From Leptolyngbya sp. RL_3_1 (lineage in GTDB: Bacteria > Cyanobacteriota > Cyanobacteriia > Phormidesmidales > Phormidesmidaceae): a stretch of DNA of 36,051 nucleotides. Where the stretch lies: positions 1 to 36,051 of the forward strand of contig JAAUQE010000005.1 in the NCBI GenBank assembly GCA_012032425.1, in the 5' to 3' direction. The notes under the pieces were generated by a model, which worked only from the letters and a program-made list of their open reading frames with translations, searched no databases and had not been told where the DNA came from. Of the stretch, positions 1 to 9,344 are shown piece by piece (position 1 is the first letter of the stretch; each line of letters starts with the position of its first letter). The translations under genes were made by a program, and so were the position numbers.

Positions 1-42
1 AATTAGAATGGTCACGTGAATTCAACCATCGAGTACTAGGGT

Positions 43-765
43 TTAAAGCCTTCCCCGAGGTAACTGCTGACGTACCAAGGGATTGGCATACAGATCGGTA
101 GCGGTGCCAGAGGCCAAAATTTGCCCTTCGCTCATGATATAGGCGCGGTCAATGATTTGTAGGGTTTCCCGAACGTTGTGGTCAGTGATTAAAATTCCCA
201 TGTTGCGATCGCGCAGGTCCGCCACAATGGATTGAATTTCGGCGACGGCGATCGGGTCTACCCCGGCAAAGGGTTCATCCAAAAACAAAAACTTTGGCCC
301 GTCAATGCCCGTGGCCAGGGCGCGGGCCAACTCGGTGCGACGGCGCTCCCCCCCCGACACCTGCACCCCCAGGGTATTGGCGACGGTCTCTAGGCGAAAT
401 TCTTTGAGTAAGGTGTGCAGTCGGGCCTGATGTTCTTCGGTGGGCACCTTGGTTTGCTGCATCACCAGCAGCAGGTTATCGCGCACGGTCAACTGCCGAA
501 AAATGCTGGCCTCTTGAGCTAAGTAACCAATCCCCAAACGTGCCCGTTGATGCATGGGCAGCTCAGTAATGTCGATTTGGTCGAGACAAACACGACCGCG
601 ATCGGGCTGCTCTAGCCCCGTTGCCATATAAAAAGTGGTTGTCTTGCCGGCCCCATTTGGTCCCAACAACCCAACGATTTCCCCTTGGGCAACGGCCAAA
701 CTCACCTGACTGACGACCTGGCGCTTGCCGTAGGTTTTCTGGACGTTTTCTAAAATGATCTTCAA
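43..765 (-). CDS. lptB: LPS export ABC transporter ATPase LptB
   Basis: This 240-aa ATPase would power extraction of lipopolysaccharide from the inner membrane together with LptF/LptG on the cytoplasmic face. Visible motifs are Walker A GPNGAGKTT (about residues 35-43), the LptB-type signature VSGGERRR, Walker B FLFLDEP followed by FAGVDP, and the switch histidine in ITDHN. Length and end-to-end similarity fit LptB rather than a generic ABC ATPase. The start is TTG at 765: the only nearby ATG is out of frame and meets a stop at once, and MKIILENV matches the usual N-terminus. It lies 179 nt downstream of the lptA-like gene on the same strand, so the pair probably forms an export unit. Function is by family; the TTG start is inference. 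Confidence 0.93.
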   Translation of the reverse strand: MKIILENVQKTYGKRQVVSQVSLAVAQGEIVGLLGPNGAGKTTTFYMATGLEQPDRGRVCLDQIDITELPMHQRARLGIGYLAQEASIFRQLTVRDNLLLVMQQTKVPTEEHQARLHTLLKEFRLETVANTLGVQVSGGERRRTELARALATGIDGPKFLFLDEPFAGVDPIAVAEIQSIVADLRDRNMGILITDHNVRETLQIIDRAYIMSEGQILASGTATDLYANPLVRQQLPRGRL

Positions 766-944
766 GGGGACCTGAAAAGCATGTGGATCAATGGTGGGGA
801 CACCCTCCAGCCCAAATTGTATCAGAGGGGTTCCCTGCTCTCGGGGCGTATGGTCAAAGCGATGATCCGGTTTTAAATTTTCCCTCGCCCCCCTGCCCCG
901 CTCTCCCCAATGGGTGCCAAGCAGCGGGTGATCGGGCCTTGCCT

Positions 945-1469
945 TTAGGGATTATCGGCTGGGGTAATCGGTGAAATTTGCAGGGTGTCATCTGGATCCG
1001 GTAAAGGATTACGGTTCTGAACTCCAGGATTGCCGCCGGAACCGGCTTCAGGGGCCAGGGTTTCAGGTACCAAGTAGGTGGACTGCACCTGGCGGTTGGG
1101 TTGAGGCAGCGCCACAAACCGGCCCTCATCAATCAAATAGGTGATGGTTTCGGCCTCAATGCGGTTGCCCTCTTGGTTGACCACCACATTGCCACTGAGA
1201 ATAATCCGCCGCTCCTGGCTGAAATACTGCGCCTGGGCTGAGGTGGCGTAAATCTCCTGGGCGGGGTATTCCACCTGGACGTTGCCCCGCGCAGTAATCA
1301 CGCCGGTGAGGGCATTGGCTTCTTGCACATCGGCTTTGAGGGTGATGGTGCCGCCGCTTTGAGCCCGCGCCCCGGTATTGGACCAAGTTAGGGCAGTAAA
1401 GGACAGGCTCGCTAGACCTGCTAGCAATACTAGCCGCCCCGTTTGCCGCCAGAATCGCTTTAGCTGCAT
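945..1469 (-). CDS. lptA: LptA/OstA-like periplasmic LPS transport protein
   Basis: A secreted 174-aa protein with a basic N-terminus, a hydrophobic stretch (LVLLAGLASLSFTALTW) and a likely cleavage after GARAQ. It is followed by an OstA/LptA beta-jellyroll pattern (ITLKADVQEANALTG, ITARGNVQVEYP, ISGNV-like strand IILSGNVVVNQEGNRIEAE). LptA forms the periplasmic bridge that carries LPS from the LptB2FG pump to the outer membrane. The C-terminal 45 residues are Pro/Gly/Asn-rich and probably disordered. I prefer ATG 1469 (MQLKRFWRQ) over an in-frame ATG 24 nt upstream because it gives a clean signal peptide. Its position before lptB supports the call. Confidence 0.85.
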   Translation of the reverse strand: MQLKRFWRQTGRLVLLAGLASLSFTALTWSNTGARAQSGGTITLKADVQEANALTGVITARGNVQVEYPAQEIYATSAQAQYFSQERRIILSGNVVVNQEGNRIEAETITYLIDEGRFVALPQPNRQVQSTYLVPETLAPEAGSGGNPGVQNRNPLPDPDDTLQISPITPADNP

Positions 1470-1607
1470 GATTTTCCAATCCCCATGGTGCATGATCCTT
1501 CAGACGACGACGAGAGCGGGCTGAGTTCCCCTACTTTACAGTGTCCGCTGGGGAACGCCTACGGGCTAAGGGCTGATAGAGTGAGGATGGGGAAAGTTTT
1601 GAATTTA

Positions 1608-1651
1608 CTGACACTAAACCTCGTTCCTGACATAGAAAACGCTAGTGTCAG
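1608..1651. repeat. 9-bp perfect inverted repeat downstream of the spike gene
   Basis: CTGACACTA at 1608-1616 pairs perfectly with TAGTGTCAG at 1643-1651, leaving a 26-nt loop. It sits between the convergent side of the CIS spike gene and the start region of the lptA-like gene, and directly abuts the dispersed repeat at 1652-1708. There is no T-run, so a classical intrinsic terminator is not supported. It may be part of a larger palindromic intergenic element. Confidence 0.55.
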
Positions 1652-1708
1652 GAAATCTTGAGTTTTGACCGTAGGGCGAACTACGGGTTGGATATGACCA
1701 GGGTTTAG
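1652..1708 (+). repeat. Dispersed palindromic element, copy 1
   Basis: One of three related intergenic sequences in this window (also 9345-9405 on the minus strand and 25251-25313 on the plus strand). The shared order is an AAAACTTGAGTTTT-like palindrome, a 6-bp hairpin CCGTAG (1669-1674) / CTACGG (1681-1686), then GGGTTTGGAT and CCAGGGTTTA. The last bases of this copy, read on the other strand, supply the TAA stop of the spike gene at 1705-1707. It resembles a small REP or MITE-type repeat; its mobility is unknown. Confidence 0.7.
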
Positions 1709-3621
1709 TTGATGCCAACGGTGAGGCCCTTGATGGTTACAGGGCCAGCAGCAGCCTTGAACTCAGCCGTTGCCGTTGCATTGGACTTAACATTGATCCC
1801 CTTGATATTGACATCTGTGGTAGTCAGTTCAATATTTGCTGCACCGACCTTTAACGTTATTTTAGTGTTGGCAGACAGTTCAATCGTGTTGCCACCCGAG
1901 ATTTTGATGCTTTTAGCATTGTCAGCCATCTCAATTTGCTGACCGCCACTGGTCTTGATTAAAACTTTTTTGTTCTTGTCATCTAACCGAATCTGGTGGC
2001 CATCGGCTGTCTTGGTTTCGATGAACTGATCTGAGTCATTCAAGTAGAGCTTGTGCCCTTTGACCGTATCCAGGTAAACCCCCTGCTTGGCGGCCCCCTT
2101 ATCCTCTTCTACAAACTGTAGGGTATGGCCTAAACGGGTTTTAAAGGTCCTTAGTCGTACTTTGCCATCGGCGACGCTATCATCAACCGTTGCTGGGGGA
2201 GCATCCTTGCCATTCCACACCCCCCCAATCACATAGGGGCGATGAATATCCCCCTGCTCAAACCCCACCAGCACCTCATCATTAATTTCAGGTAAGCAGT
2301 CAAAACCGCGATTGGATCCTGCGCCCACCCCAACGACCCGCGCCCAATAGGTGGTGTGCTCTTCGGTCAAGGCAGGGAGCTTTACCCGCACTCGGCCCCA
2401 TTTTTTCGGATCCACATTGTCGGTCACAATGCCGACCATCAGTGATGCTGGTGGGCGGGTCGTGGCTTGACCCGCCATCATCGAAAAGATGTCATTCCCC
2501 CGTAACCCGCGCACGCTAAATTCGGTGGTGTATAGCCGACCTTGGTAGGTATGGCGGGTCTCAGTAATGTAGTATTTGCCGGTGTAAGGGCCTAAATCCT
2601 TGAGTTCGACCGACTTGCCGGGGCGAATCTCAGGGTTGCCTTCGGCTTTGGCATCAGCGGCAATGTATTCCCCAGAGAGTTCGTTAAACAGAGATTGGGC
2701 GATCGCTTTGGCTTCTTTGGCTTCTGCAAACGGCTGATCTACCACAATCATGCTAGGGGTCGGTGGCTGACCTGAAAATTTCTGACTGCTTTCAGCGCCT
2801 TTTCCATAGGCACTATTCTCGGTCAGCACTTCATCTTTGCTAATGGTTTCCGTCACCACTTCTTTCTTAGCATAGTCCCAACCTCGGACCTCGACTTCTT
2901 TAACCTGCTCAGCACTAGAAACCCGGACGCTAAAACTACTGAGGGTTTGTAGCCAAGTCAAGTTGAGGGTGCGCTCAGATTTCGGCTTGCGAAAGTGAAA
3001 TTTGTCGTCCTGAACAAAACATTCAAAGCCATTGCGGTTGGCCAGCATTTGCATGAATGCCATGTTGGTTTGGTTATGCTGAAAAACATATCCCTTACTG
3101 TCATTAATATCGCCATAGCCATAGGGGCCACCCGCGTCATCCACAGTCCCCGCAGAGAGCCCCACCTCGCCAATAATTTTTTTGACAATATCCGTGTCGC
3201 TCATGTTCTGAAAAGAACGATTATGGCAACCGCGATGCAACCGGTGGGTGACGTCATAGGCCCGTACCACGATTGGGGCTTGGGAATCAGCCGTAAAGTG
3301 GGTTTCAATGGCCGTGATTTCGCCCTTGAAAAGAGTCGAAGATTTATCCTCTTCAAATTCCGTAGATTCGGTCGTACTGCGACCCAAGCTCACTTCTATT
3401 TTCTCGCCCATGGCCAACAGGTCTTTGTAGGCTTTAGTCCCATATTTAAAGAAGTCTTCCTCTTCTCCCCCCGGTTGATAAGGGTTGAAAATCACCAATG
3501 TGGCCATGCTGGGTAAATGTAAGCTTTCTTCGACCACCACCTGTTGGATATTCTCAAGCACTTCGTCGGGGGCATCACTGCCTCCAATCTTGAGGGTTAA
3601 CTCGGCAATATAGGCGGGCAT
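1705..3621 (-). CDS. VgrG-like spike/hub protein of the contractile injection system (Afp8/Pvc8 type)
   Basis: This 638-aa protein should form the trimeric spike at the baseplate centre. Residues 1 to about 375 resemble the phage late-control D (gp27-like) hub. Residues about 395-475 form the gp5-like OB domain, with GIVTDNVDPKKWGRVRVKLP, then YWARV, then GDIHRPYVIGGVWNG, all typical of VgrG and phage baseplate V proteins. After about residue 500 come short repeated beta strands rich in KI/TI/SGG/LS (KSIKISGGNTIELSAN), ending VTIKGLTVGIN, which looks like a beta-helical needle. No PAAR tip or effector domain is fused. It is the last gene of the long minus-strand CIS run, 36 nt after the tube-cap gene. 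Homology is clear; its exact place in the particle is by family. Confidence 0.93.
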   Translation of the reverse strand: MPAYIAELTLKIGGSDAPDEVLENIQQVVVEESLHLPSMATLVIFNPYQPGGEEEDFFKYGTKAYKDLLAMGEKIEVSLGRSTTESTEFEEDKSSTLFKGEITAIETHFTADSQAPIVVRAYDVTHRLHRGCHNRSFQNMSDTDIVKKIIGEVGLSAGTVDDAGGPYGYGDINDSKGYVFQHNQTNMAFMQMLANRNGFECFVQDDKFHFRKPKSERTLNLTWLQTLSSFSVRVSSAEQVKEVEVRGWDYAKKEVVTETISKDEVLTENSAYGKGAESSQKFSGQPPTPSMIVVDQPFAEAKEAKAIAQSLFNELSGEYIAADAKAEGNPEIRPGKSVELKDLGPYTGKYYITETRHTYQGRLYTTEFSVRGLRGNDIFSMMAGQATTRPPASLMVGIVTDNVDPKKWGRVRVKLPALTEEHTTYWARVVGVGAGSNRGFDCLPEINDEVLVGFEQGDIHRPYVIGGVWNGKDAPPATVDDSVADGKVRLRTFKTRLGHTLQFVEEDKGAAKQGVYLDTVKGHKLYLNDSDQFIETKTADGHQIRLDDKNKKVLIKTSGGQQIEMADNAKSIKISGGNTIELSANTKITLKVGAANIELTTTDVNIKGINVKSNATATAEFKAAAGPVTIKGLTVGIN

Positions 3622-3657
3622 GGCACAGAACGTCCTCAGAAGAATAGAGAGAAGGGC

Positions 3658-4179
3658 TTAGCGCAGAAAGGCACTGCGGCTAGAGGCGGAGCGACTGCTC
3701 GCGCTGGGGTTGGGTGTCCCTTGGCTACTGGCTGGGGTGGGCGCATCTACTTGCTCTAGGCTTAAATCAACGGTGGCCCGCACTGGGGTGCCATCCGGCA
3801 AAAACAGCGTCAGCTTAAAGTTCAGGCTTTTAATAAAGCATCGCAGATACTTGACACCGCCCCAGGTAAAGAGATAAATCGGTGGGCGTTGCCCTTTACC
3901 CTCGCCATCCGAGGCAAATTCGACGGCCTTAGTAAATTTTCCCAAGGGGATCAAAACGCTGCTGTTATCTTCATAGGTGTCTAAAATTAAGCCGCTAATA
4001 CTCAGGCTATAAGGGTTGGGGTGTTTGAAGCTGGTTTTATTCTCTCCCGCTTCAGTAGTGGCCCCCGGGGCTTGATCAATCTCAACGGAACGGCTGAAGC
4101 TAAGCTCCCCAGGGTTGTACATAAATTCAATATCTTCGCCGCCATCAACGGCCATCAGCTTGGCTTTTTCTAAGGGCAT
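3658..4179 (-). CDS. CIS tube-cap / baseplate protein, Afp7-like, lacking a LysM tail
   Basis: This 173-aa protein matches the N-terminal domain of Afp7/Pvc7 (the CIS tube protein domain often annotated as LysM peptidoglycan-binding). Supporting stretches are KAKLMAVDGG, EFMYNPGELSFSRSVEI, LSISGLILDTYED and the strand VRATVDLSLEQV. The family protein joins the tube to the spike in the baseplate and usually ends in a LysM domain. Here the last 25 residues are instead a low-complexity Ser/Ala/Arg tail (SASSRSASSRSAFLR) and no LysM is present. The gene lies 30 nt after the giant repeat protein and 36 nt before the spike gene, so co-transcription is likely. Confidence 0.85.
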   Translation of the reverse strand: MPLEKAKLMAVDGGEDIEFMYNPGELSFSRSVEIDQAPGATTEAGENKTSFKHPNPYSLSISGLILDTYEDNSSVLIPLGKFTKAVEFASDGEGKGQRPPIYLFTWGGVKYLRCFIKSLNFKLTLFLPDGTPVRATVDLSLEQVDAPTPASSQGTPNPSASSRSASSRSAFLR

Positions 4180-4209
4180 AGTTAGATTCTCCGTTTAGTT
4201 CGCGATTCG

Positions 4210-7200
4210 TTAGCGACGATGAAAAAGACCGTGGCGTTCGCGTTCAACCGCTAGACGTTGGCAGATGAGCCCATAAACCTGCTGCACGAGCAGCTCTAGG
4301 GTCTCAGGGGAGGCATCTGTAGGTAACGCCTCGAAATCCTGGGCAGTGATGGTGGTGGCATAGGCGCTCTCATCTCGCTGAATCACGTTGGCTCCGGGCT
4401 GAGCCAGTTGGCGCTGTAGGGTTTGAAAAGGTTTTAGATCGGGATAAGGGGTCGGATTTGGGGATGCAACCGCTAGTGAGGATGGCGGGCGATCGCGGGT
4501 TTTATCGCTGTCTTTTTGAGGAATAGGCGCATTCAGCAGCGCTGCCACATCGCCCCAAGCGAGGGAGGATGAGGTAGACTGAGCCGCCTGACGCTGGACC
4601 TGGGGCGGGTTAGCCGTGGGGGACAGCGGCACGGGGGATTCCGGACTCGGGGGCGCTAAGGTCTGAGACTCGCCCGTCAACGCCGATAGATCTGTCGCTG
4701 AGGCGGCGGGTGGCGCGTCCCGCTGTACCGTTGGCGTAGCCGGGGGTCCGACTTCTGGGGAGATCACTGCTGTCGTTGGCATCGGGGGAACGACTGGCGA
4801 AGTGGCTGAGGCTGAGGGGGCTGGCGCTGAGGGGAGAGCCAAACGCGCCGGATTAGTGATCTGCATGGGAGCCGTTTCCGGCAGCCGAAACGGTTGAATC
4901 ACCGATAAGGAGGTCAGCACCGCTGGCAAACTGGGAAAGGTAACCTCTGGGGACTGCGCTGGTTGGCGCTGCGGCGAATCTACAGGTAGGTTCTCGCGTT
5001 TGTTGTCTAGGGCGCGAATGGTTGGAGGCGACTCGTTAACGTCGGTCTCAAGCTGACTGGGCTGGGGAGACAAGGGCTCAGTGTGAGCAACCGTCACATC
5101 CTGAGCAGGGCTGTCAACTTTTGCCGAAATTACAGGCGGGGAGGGTGATTGCTGGTCGCCAGCATGGCTGGGATCCATGAAAGTTTGTATGGTCGGGATT
5201 GCTGCTGGTGATGCTGTGTCCAGGGAGGTGCTGGACATCTCTCCTCCCGATATATCTGCCGGGGAAATGGGGGACGATAGCGGCGTTGAGGATGGGGCCA
5301 AATTCTCGGTTGGCAATGCTGGATCGGGGTGGGTTGGCAGGTCTCGACGTTGTATCACCAGGTCTGCCGGAGTCTCGGTTGTCGGGGCCGTTGCAAAATC
5401 CTCTAGTGGAGACGAGGCAGCAGCTTGAATCTCGGCGATTTGAGTGCCAGACACTTCGGGGGGCGCGGTCTGGGGCTGATTGCTAATAGGGGGCGTGGCC
5501 GACACTGGCTCGGGTAATTGGGTGGACGGAGCCGTCAGTTCTGTTGCAGATAGGGACCGCTGTACCATTGCACCCGGATCACCCGTGCCCCTGTCCGTCG
5601 TGTCGACATCCGCTTGCTCAGCAGATATTTTCTCTGAGGGCGGCACTGTGGGATTCGCTGGCTCAGCAGCAGAAATCGAGCCAGTGCTCCCTGCTGCTGA
5701 ATCAAGCGCAGGAGTACTGGCTGCGGGGGGCTCTGGCTGCGATCGCCGCTGCCCAGCGGGCGGTTCAACGGGGCGGCGCTGTACGGATTCAGGCGTGGAT
5801 GATGACCCCAGACTGGAGTCAACCTGGGTGGAATCGCTGGGCGTTTGAACTGTTTGCGAATCTGGCCCTGATTGCGGATCTGGCTCTGGTTGCCGATTGA
5901 ATGCGGTTCCCTCCGGCGGCGGCGAGGCGATGGGGATGGGAACGGCGGTATCGGGTTCCGCCCTGCGGTTGATGAGTGCGTCCGGGGACAGCGATTCACC
6001 AGCGGTCGGGCTGGAAGCAAGGCGCTCTACATCATCAATTCCTGGGGGAGAGGTCTCTGTCCCCTCAAGGGCATTGGCAGTAGCAACGGACAAATCGGGT
6101 GGCGGGGGATCCGCTGAGGGTGGTAATGTCGCGGGCAATGCGGCTGTCGCCGTGCCTTCATCTCCGGCAGGCGTATCCTCAGAGCGACGTTGCAGGGTTG
6201 CAGGGGCTGGCGGTTGAGCGGTATCCCAACTTGCAGGATCCAAACTTAAAGCATCCAAATTTGCAGGATCCAAGCTTGGGGCAATATCGCCTGCCTCAGT
6301 AAAAGGTTGGGCCTCTGGTCTGGTCGCCTCCGGTGGAGGGGCTGTTGAGGTGGGCGCGATCGCGGCGTCAACCTTCCGGTCCACAACGGATGCGGGTCCC
6401 TCTCCGCCAGCAATAGGCTGACGGGTATCCAGGGAGGGAGGGGGAAATGCTACCTCAGCAGTCGTCTGGCGCTGAATGCGATCGTTGCCGGTATCGGCTG
6501 GCTCTACAGGGGCAGCCGCAGGCATTGGGGCCGCTTGGGGCAGTTGTTCAGGACTGTCACCATCAGCCCTTTTGGCCTGAATCGGGACAACCGCTGCTGA
6601 TCCCGAGGCAAAAGCCGCGCTCACGTCTTTTGCCTCGGAGATGGATTCTGGTGCAGCAGTCCCCGGCACCGTAGACGCCGGTTGAAACGTCCCTGGCTCG
6701 GACCTCGCGGCATTCTCTAAGGGGGATTCAGGGGTTGATAACGGGCTGATAGGTGCCGTTTGGCGCTGAACGACTTGGGGGACAACAGTCGATTCCGCAA
6801 TAGCCAGGACCTCAGACCCAGGCTCGGTCTCAACGGTCTCTGGCATGGAATCGCGCGGTGCGGCTGGGGACAACGGCGAGACTTGACGACGGTGTAAGCG
6901 GCCTTCCGGCGCAGGGGCCGTGGGTGGCGAAGGGTTTGTTGCCAATGGGAGCGTAGGCGGGTCGATGGCGCTGAGCGGTTGACCCGCTGCGACTTGATTG
7001 GCTGAGCTGGGCTCTGCTTGACGTTGCAGCGATGGACTATCGCTTCGGTCAACTGGCTGTTCAGAAGTGTCTGAGGGAAGGGAAGGGGAGATCGCCGGTG
7101 CGGCTGAAGCGGCGGCTACAGGGGGGTCGGGTGAATTCGTCAGCTCAGGCGGGTGGGAGGCGTCCGGCGGGGCTGGAGCCGCCGAGGTGCGCTGAAGCAG

Positions 7201-8312
7201 AGGGGGATTAGCGAGCGTTTCCGTTGCCGCCGGTGCTGTTGAGGCTGGCAGATTGCCGCTCCCTGGCAACGCATCTGTCCCAGATGTTGGTGGGCTTGGG
7301 GCGTTTGAGGGTGGCGGAATAATCTCCCCCGCTGATAGCGGTGCAGTGATGGCCGGGGGATCTGGGCTGGGCCGGGGGATCTGGCGTGGGGGTGGGGCCG
7401 CTGCGGGCGATCGCTGAACCGCAGCATCAGGGGCCGTGGCGACGGGTGGCAGCCCGCTGGTTTCAGGGGTTGGGGACGTTACTGCTGGTGAGGGGCGCTG
7501 AGCTAGGGGCGGCGAGGAGGGATCTGGGCTCGGATGAATCGGTGCGGTTGTCGTTTCAGTGGAGACCGCATCTAACGCCAGCGCCCCATCCTCAGAAGCG
7601 TCTGAGGACTGGCGCTGTAGGGCAGGCTCATTCCCTGGCACATCCAATTGGGGTGGAGCAGGGTCCTGGGCAGCGGCGGCCTCGCCTTGGCCTGTAGCCG
7701 ACTGCCGTGAGCTGCCAGGGGTTGACGTGGATGTTCTTTGAATCGCTGAGGGCGCAGTTCTCCCTCTTGAGGGCTGTGGTGGGATGATATCCCCCGCTGA
7801 TAGCGGTTTGAAAACCGAGGGTGGCGATTGAGGGGGTTGCGGTGGTCCACCAGCATCAGCAGGTCCGGGGGACATGGACTCTACCGCTGGGGTTGGGGTA
7901 AGCGGTGACGGGGTGGCTTGACGCTGTAGAGACGGGCCTGACCTCCGTTTTGAAGGTTGCGCGGGGATAATGTCGCCCGCTGATAAGGGTGCAAAGGTCG
8001 CCGATGGCTCCGGGCTAACGGAGGGCTCTAGGCTGGGGGATTGGGGGGCTCGGGCGATCGCGGCAGGGCAACATCCACCTTGCCCAACAGGCCCATATCT
8101 GCGGATGACTGAGGGGTTTCTAGCCGATTAGCAACTGTGGAGGCGCGATCAGAGAGCAGGGTTTCTGGCTGGGAAATGCGTAGGGGCTGGCTACCTAAAA
8201 GGGCATAGCGCTGGAGGCGCAGCCCGAGACCGCTGAGGGAGCTGAGCACCCCCAGGGGCTGCTCAGATAGACCCTCTGGGGTCTTGTCTGGAGGTGAAGT
8301 TGAATCAGCCAT
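4210..8312 (-). CDS. Giant Pro/Ser/Thr-rich repeat protein of the CIS locus (frame broken near 8043-8048)
   Basis: I do not recognise a family. Two open frames join into one: 8312-8028 (94 aa, MADSTSPPDKTPEG...) and the frame that runs to 4210. The second frame already carries the same repeats upstream of its first ATG at 7875, so the real start is most likely ATG 8312. Restoring one base in the C6 run at 8043-8048 gives 1367 aa. Composition is dominated by P, S, T, A and Q with few aromatic residues, so it is largely disordered. About 20 copies of a hydrophobic-QR-(Q/R/S/T/D) motif (LQRQ, VQRQ, IQRQ, IQRR) recur every 40-80 residues. PLSAGDIIP occurs three times near the N-terminus. Only the C-terminus looks ordered: a helix with VYGLICQRLAVERERHG. 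QRQ-type motifs also occur in DUF4157 proteins of eCIS loci. It could be a baseplate or membrane extension, a cargo tether or an unusual length ruler. Confidence 0.75.
7315..7989 (-). repeat. Three in-gene copies of a PLSAGDIIP coding repeat
   Basis: Twenty-seven-nt copies lie at 7963-7989, 7780-7806 and 7315-7341, encoding PLSAGDIIP, PLSAGDIIP and PLSAGEIIP. The first two are followed by matching PxQPSxxR and QR motifs, so the duplicated unit there is about 60 residues (183 nt). The first copy lies upstream of ATG 7875 in the same frame, which is the main argument that the gene extends to 8312. Confidence 0.8.
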
Positions 8313-8388
8313 CGGCTGGGTTGCCAGTCATTACAACATAAATAGTCTCAAGCTTCGGGGAAAACCCCGCATCCAAACCCCGTATCTA

Positions 8389-8889
8389 TCAGCCAAAATA
8401 GCCCAACTCATCTCGGGTTTGCTTCGTTTCAGCACCGCCGCCCCCCTGATCAGCCACGACCTTCAAGCCCTCGTAGCTCAACACCAATTCCTCAACGGCA
8501 ACGGAAGTCGAGTCGGCTTGTAGGGAAGGGGTTTTCCAGCCGACCGGCACCGCCCCAATCAACGTCCAAGCCTGCATGGTTTCCCCAGCTTGATTAAAAA
8601 CCAGAATATTAATGCTGCGCCGCTCTGGCTTGCCCTGCTCTAGGGTTTGGTTGAGCCAATCCCAAAACGTTAAGTCATTGGTCATGCCTCGTTTGAGGGT
8701 GAGGTCACCAAATTTAGCTTGCTTCAGAAAAATCCGCTGTTGATGATTGACGCCGCCTTCAGAGTAAGTCTCTTTGTCAATGGTGACATCGATACCGGAA
8801 CACTCACTGAAAGAGGCTGACAAGCTGCCATCCATTTCCACATAAAAACGGTTGGTGGTTACAAAGTTCAATGGATCGTCTTCAGCCAT
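8389..8889 (-). CDS. CIS tube-type protein, Afp5-like
   Basis: This 166-aa member of the phage tail-tube (T4 gp19-like) family shows the typical order: NFVTTNRFYVEMDG, ASFSECSGIDVTIDKETYSEGG, a KFGDLTLKRGMTNDLTFWDWL segment, then a C-terminal VAVEELVLSYEGLKVV strand. In Afp/PVC particles Afp5 starts tube assembly on the baseplate. The position beside the cap and spike genes, away from the other tube genes, fits that role. ATG 8889 is used; a GTG one codon earlier is also possible. The C-terminal QGGGGAETKQTRDELGYFG tail lies beyond the fold. Confidence 0.9.
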   Translation of the reverse strand: MAEDDPLNFVTTNRFYVEMDGSLSASFSECSGIDVTIDKETYSEGGVNHQQRIFLKQAKFGDLTLKRGMTNDLTFWDWLNQTLEQGKPERRSINILVFNQAGETMQAWTLIGAVPVGWKTPSLQADSTSVAVEELVLSYEGLKVVADQGGGGAETKQTRDELGYFG

Positions 8890-8958
8890 CACCTTTATCC
8901 CTATACGGAACGTTATGCTCTCTAGCGCTTATGCCTCCGGCGTTTTGCGCTTGGCCCG

Positions 8959-9219
8959 CTACATTCTGGTGCGTCTGGAATATCCAGCCCGCTCTTGCAT
9001 TAACCCCATGTCCTGTTCTAACCGGTCATACACGCGATCGCTAAATTGGGCTAAGGCTTGGGGATCGGCCAAAATTGCTTCAGCTAAGGCCGCCATCCTG
9101 GCCAGCTCCGTCGCATCCCCTCCCTGCACCTGGGCCGGGGCGGCATAACCCGCCACGGAAACCGACTGTAAGACAATGGGAGGAGATTGCTGTTCAAGTA
9201 GGGTCTTAATGCTGACCAT
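8959..9219 (-). CDS. Small CIS-locus protein (86 aa) sharing the giant protein's C-terminal helix motif
   Basis: No family recognised. The protein starts MVSIKTLLEQQSPP, has an Ala-rich helical middle (ELARMAALAEAILADPQALAQ) and ends FSDRVYDRLEQDMGLMQERAGYSRR. That end aligns with the end of the giant protein (VYGLICQRLAVERERHGLFHRR): VY, a basic-leucine pair and ER before a glycine, followed by a basic terminus. A shared docking or assembly helix is the inference. It lies 66 nt upstream of the Afp5-like tube gene and its first ATG is at 9219. Coding status is supported by the matching motif and operon position. Confidence 0.7.
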   Translation of the reverse strand: MVSIKTLLEQQSPPIVLQSVSVAGYAAPAQVQGGDATELARMAALAEAILADPQALAQFSDRVYDRLEQDMGLMQERAGYSRRTRM

Positions 9220-9344
9220 CAGTTAGCCATGAGTTAAACAAAGTGGGTGGACCACCGCCCCTGACTTTAGCGTAAGGAGTCCACCCCGGATTTGGCAGGG
9301 CCTGATGGTCGAACCGCAATGGAACGATACGAAATCTCCCCTTT

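Noticed and set aside
4210-7875. Many overlapping plus- and minus-strand open frames of 60-160 aa across the giant gene
   Set aside because: They are shadows of the Pro/Ser-rich, GC-rich gene: odd compositions, no domains, no start context.
4210-8312. Tape measure protein as a firm call
   Set aside because: No long helices or hydrophobic segments typical of tape measures; composition is disordered. Kept only as an alternative.
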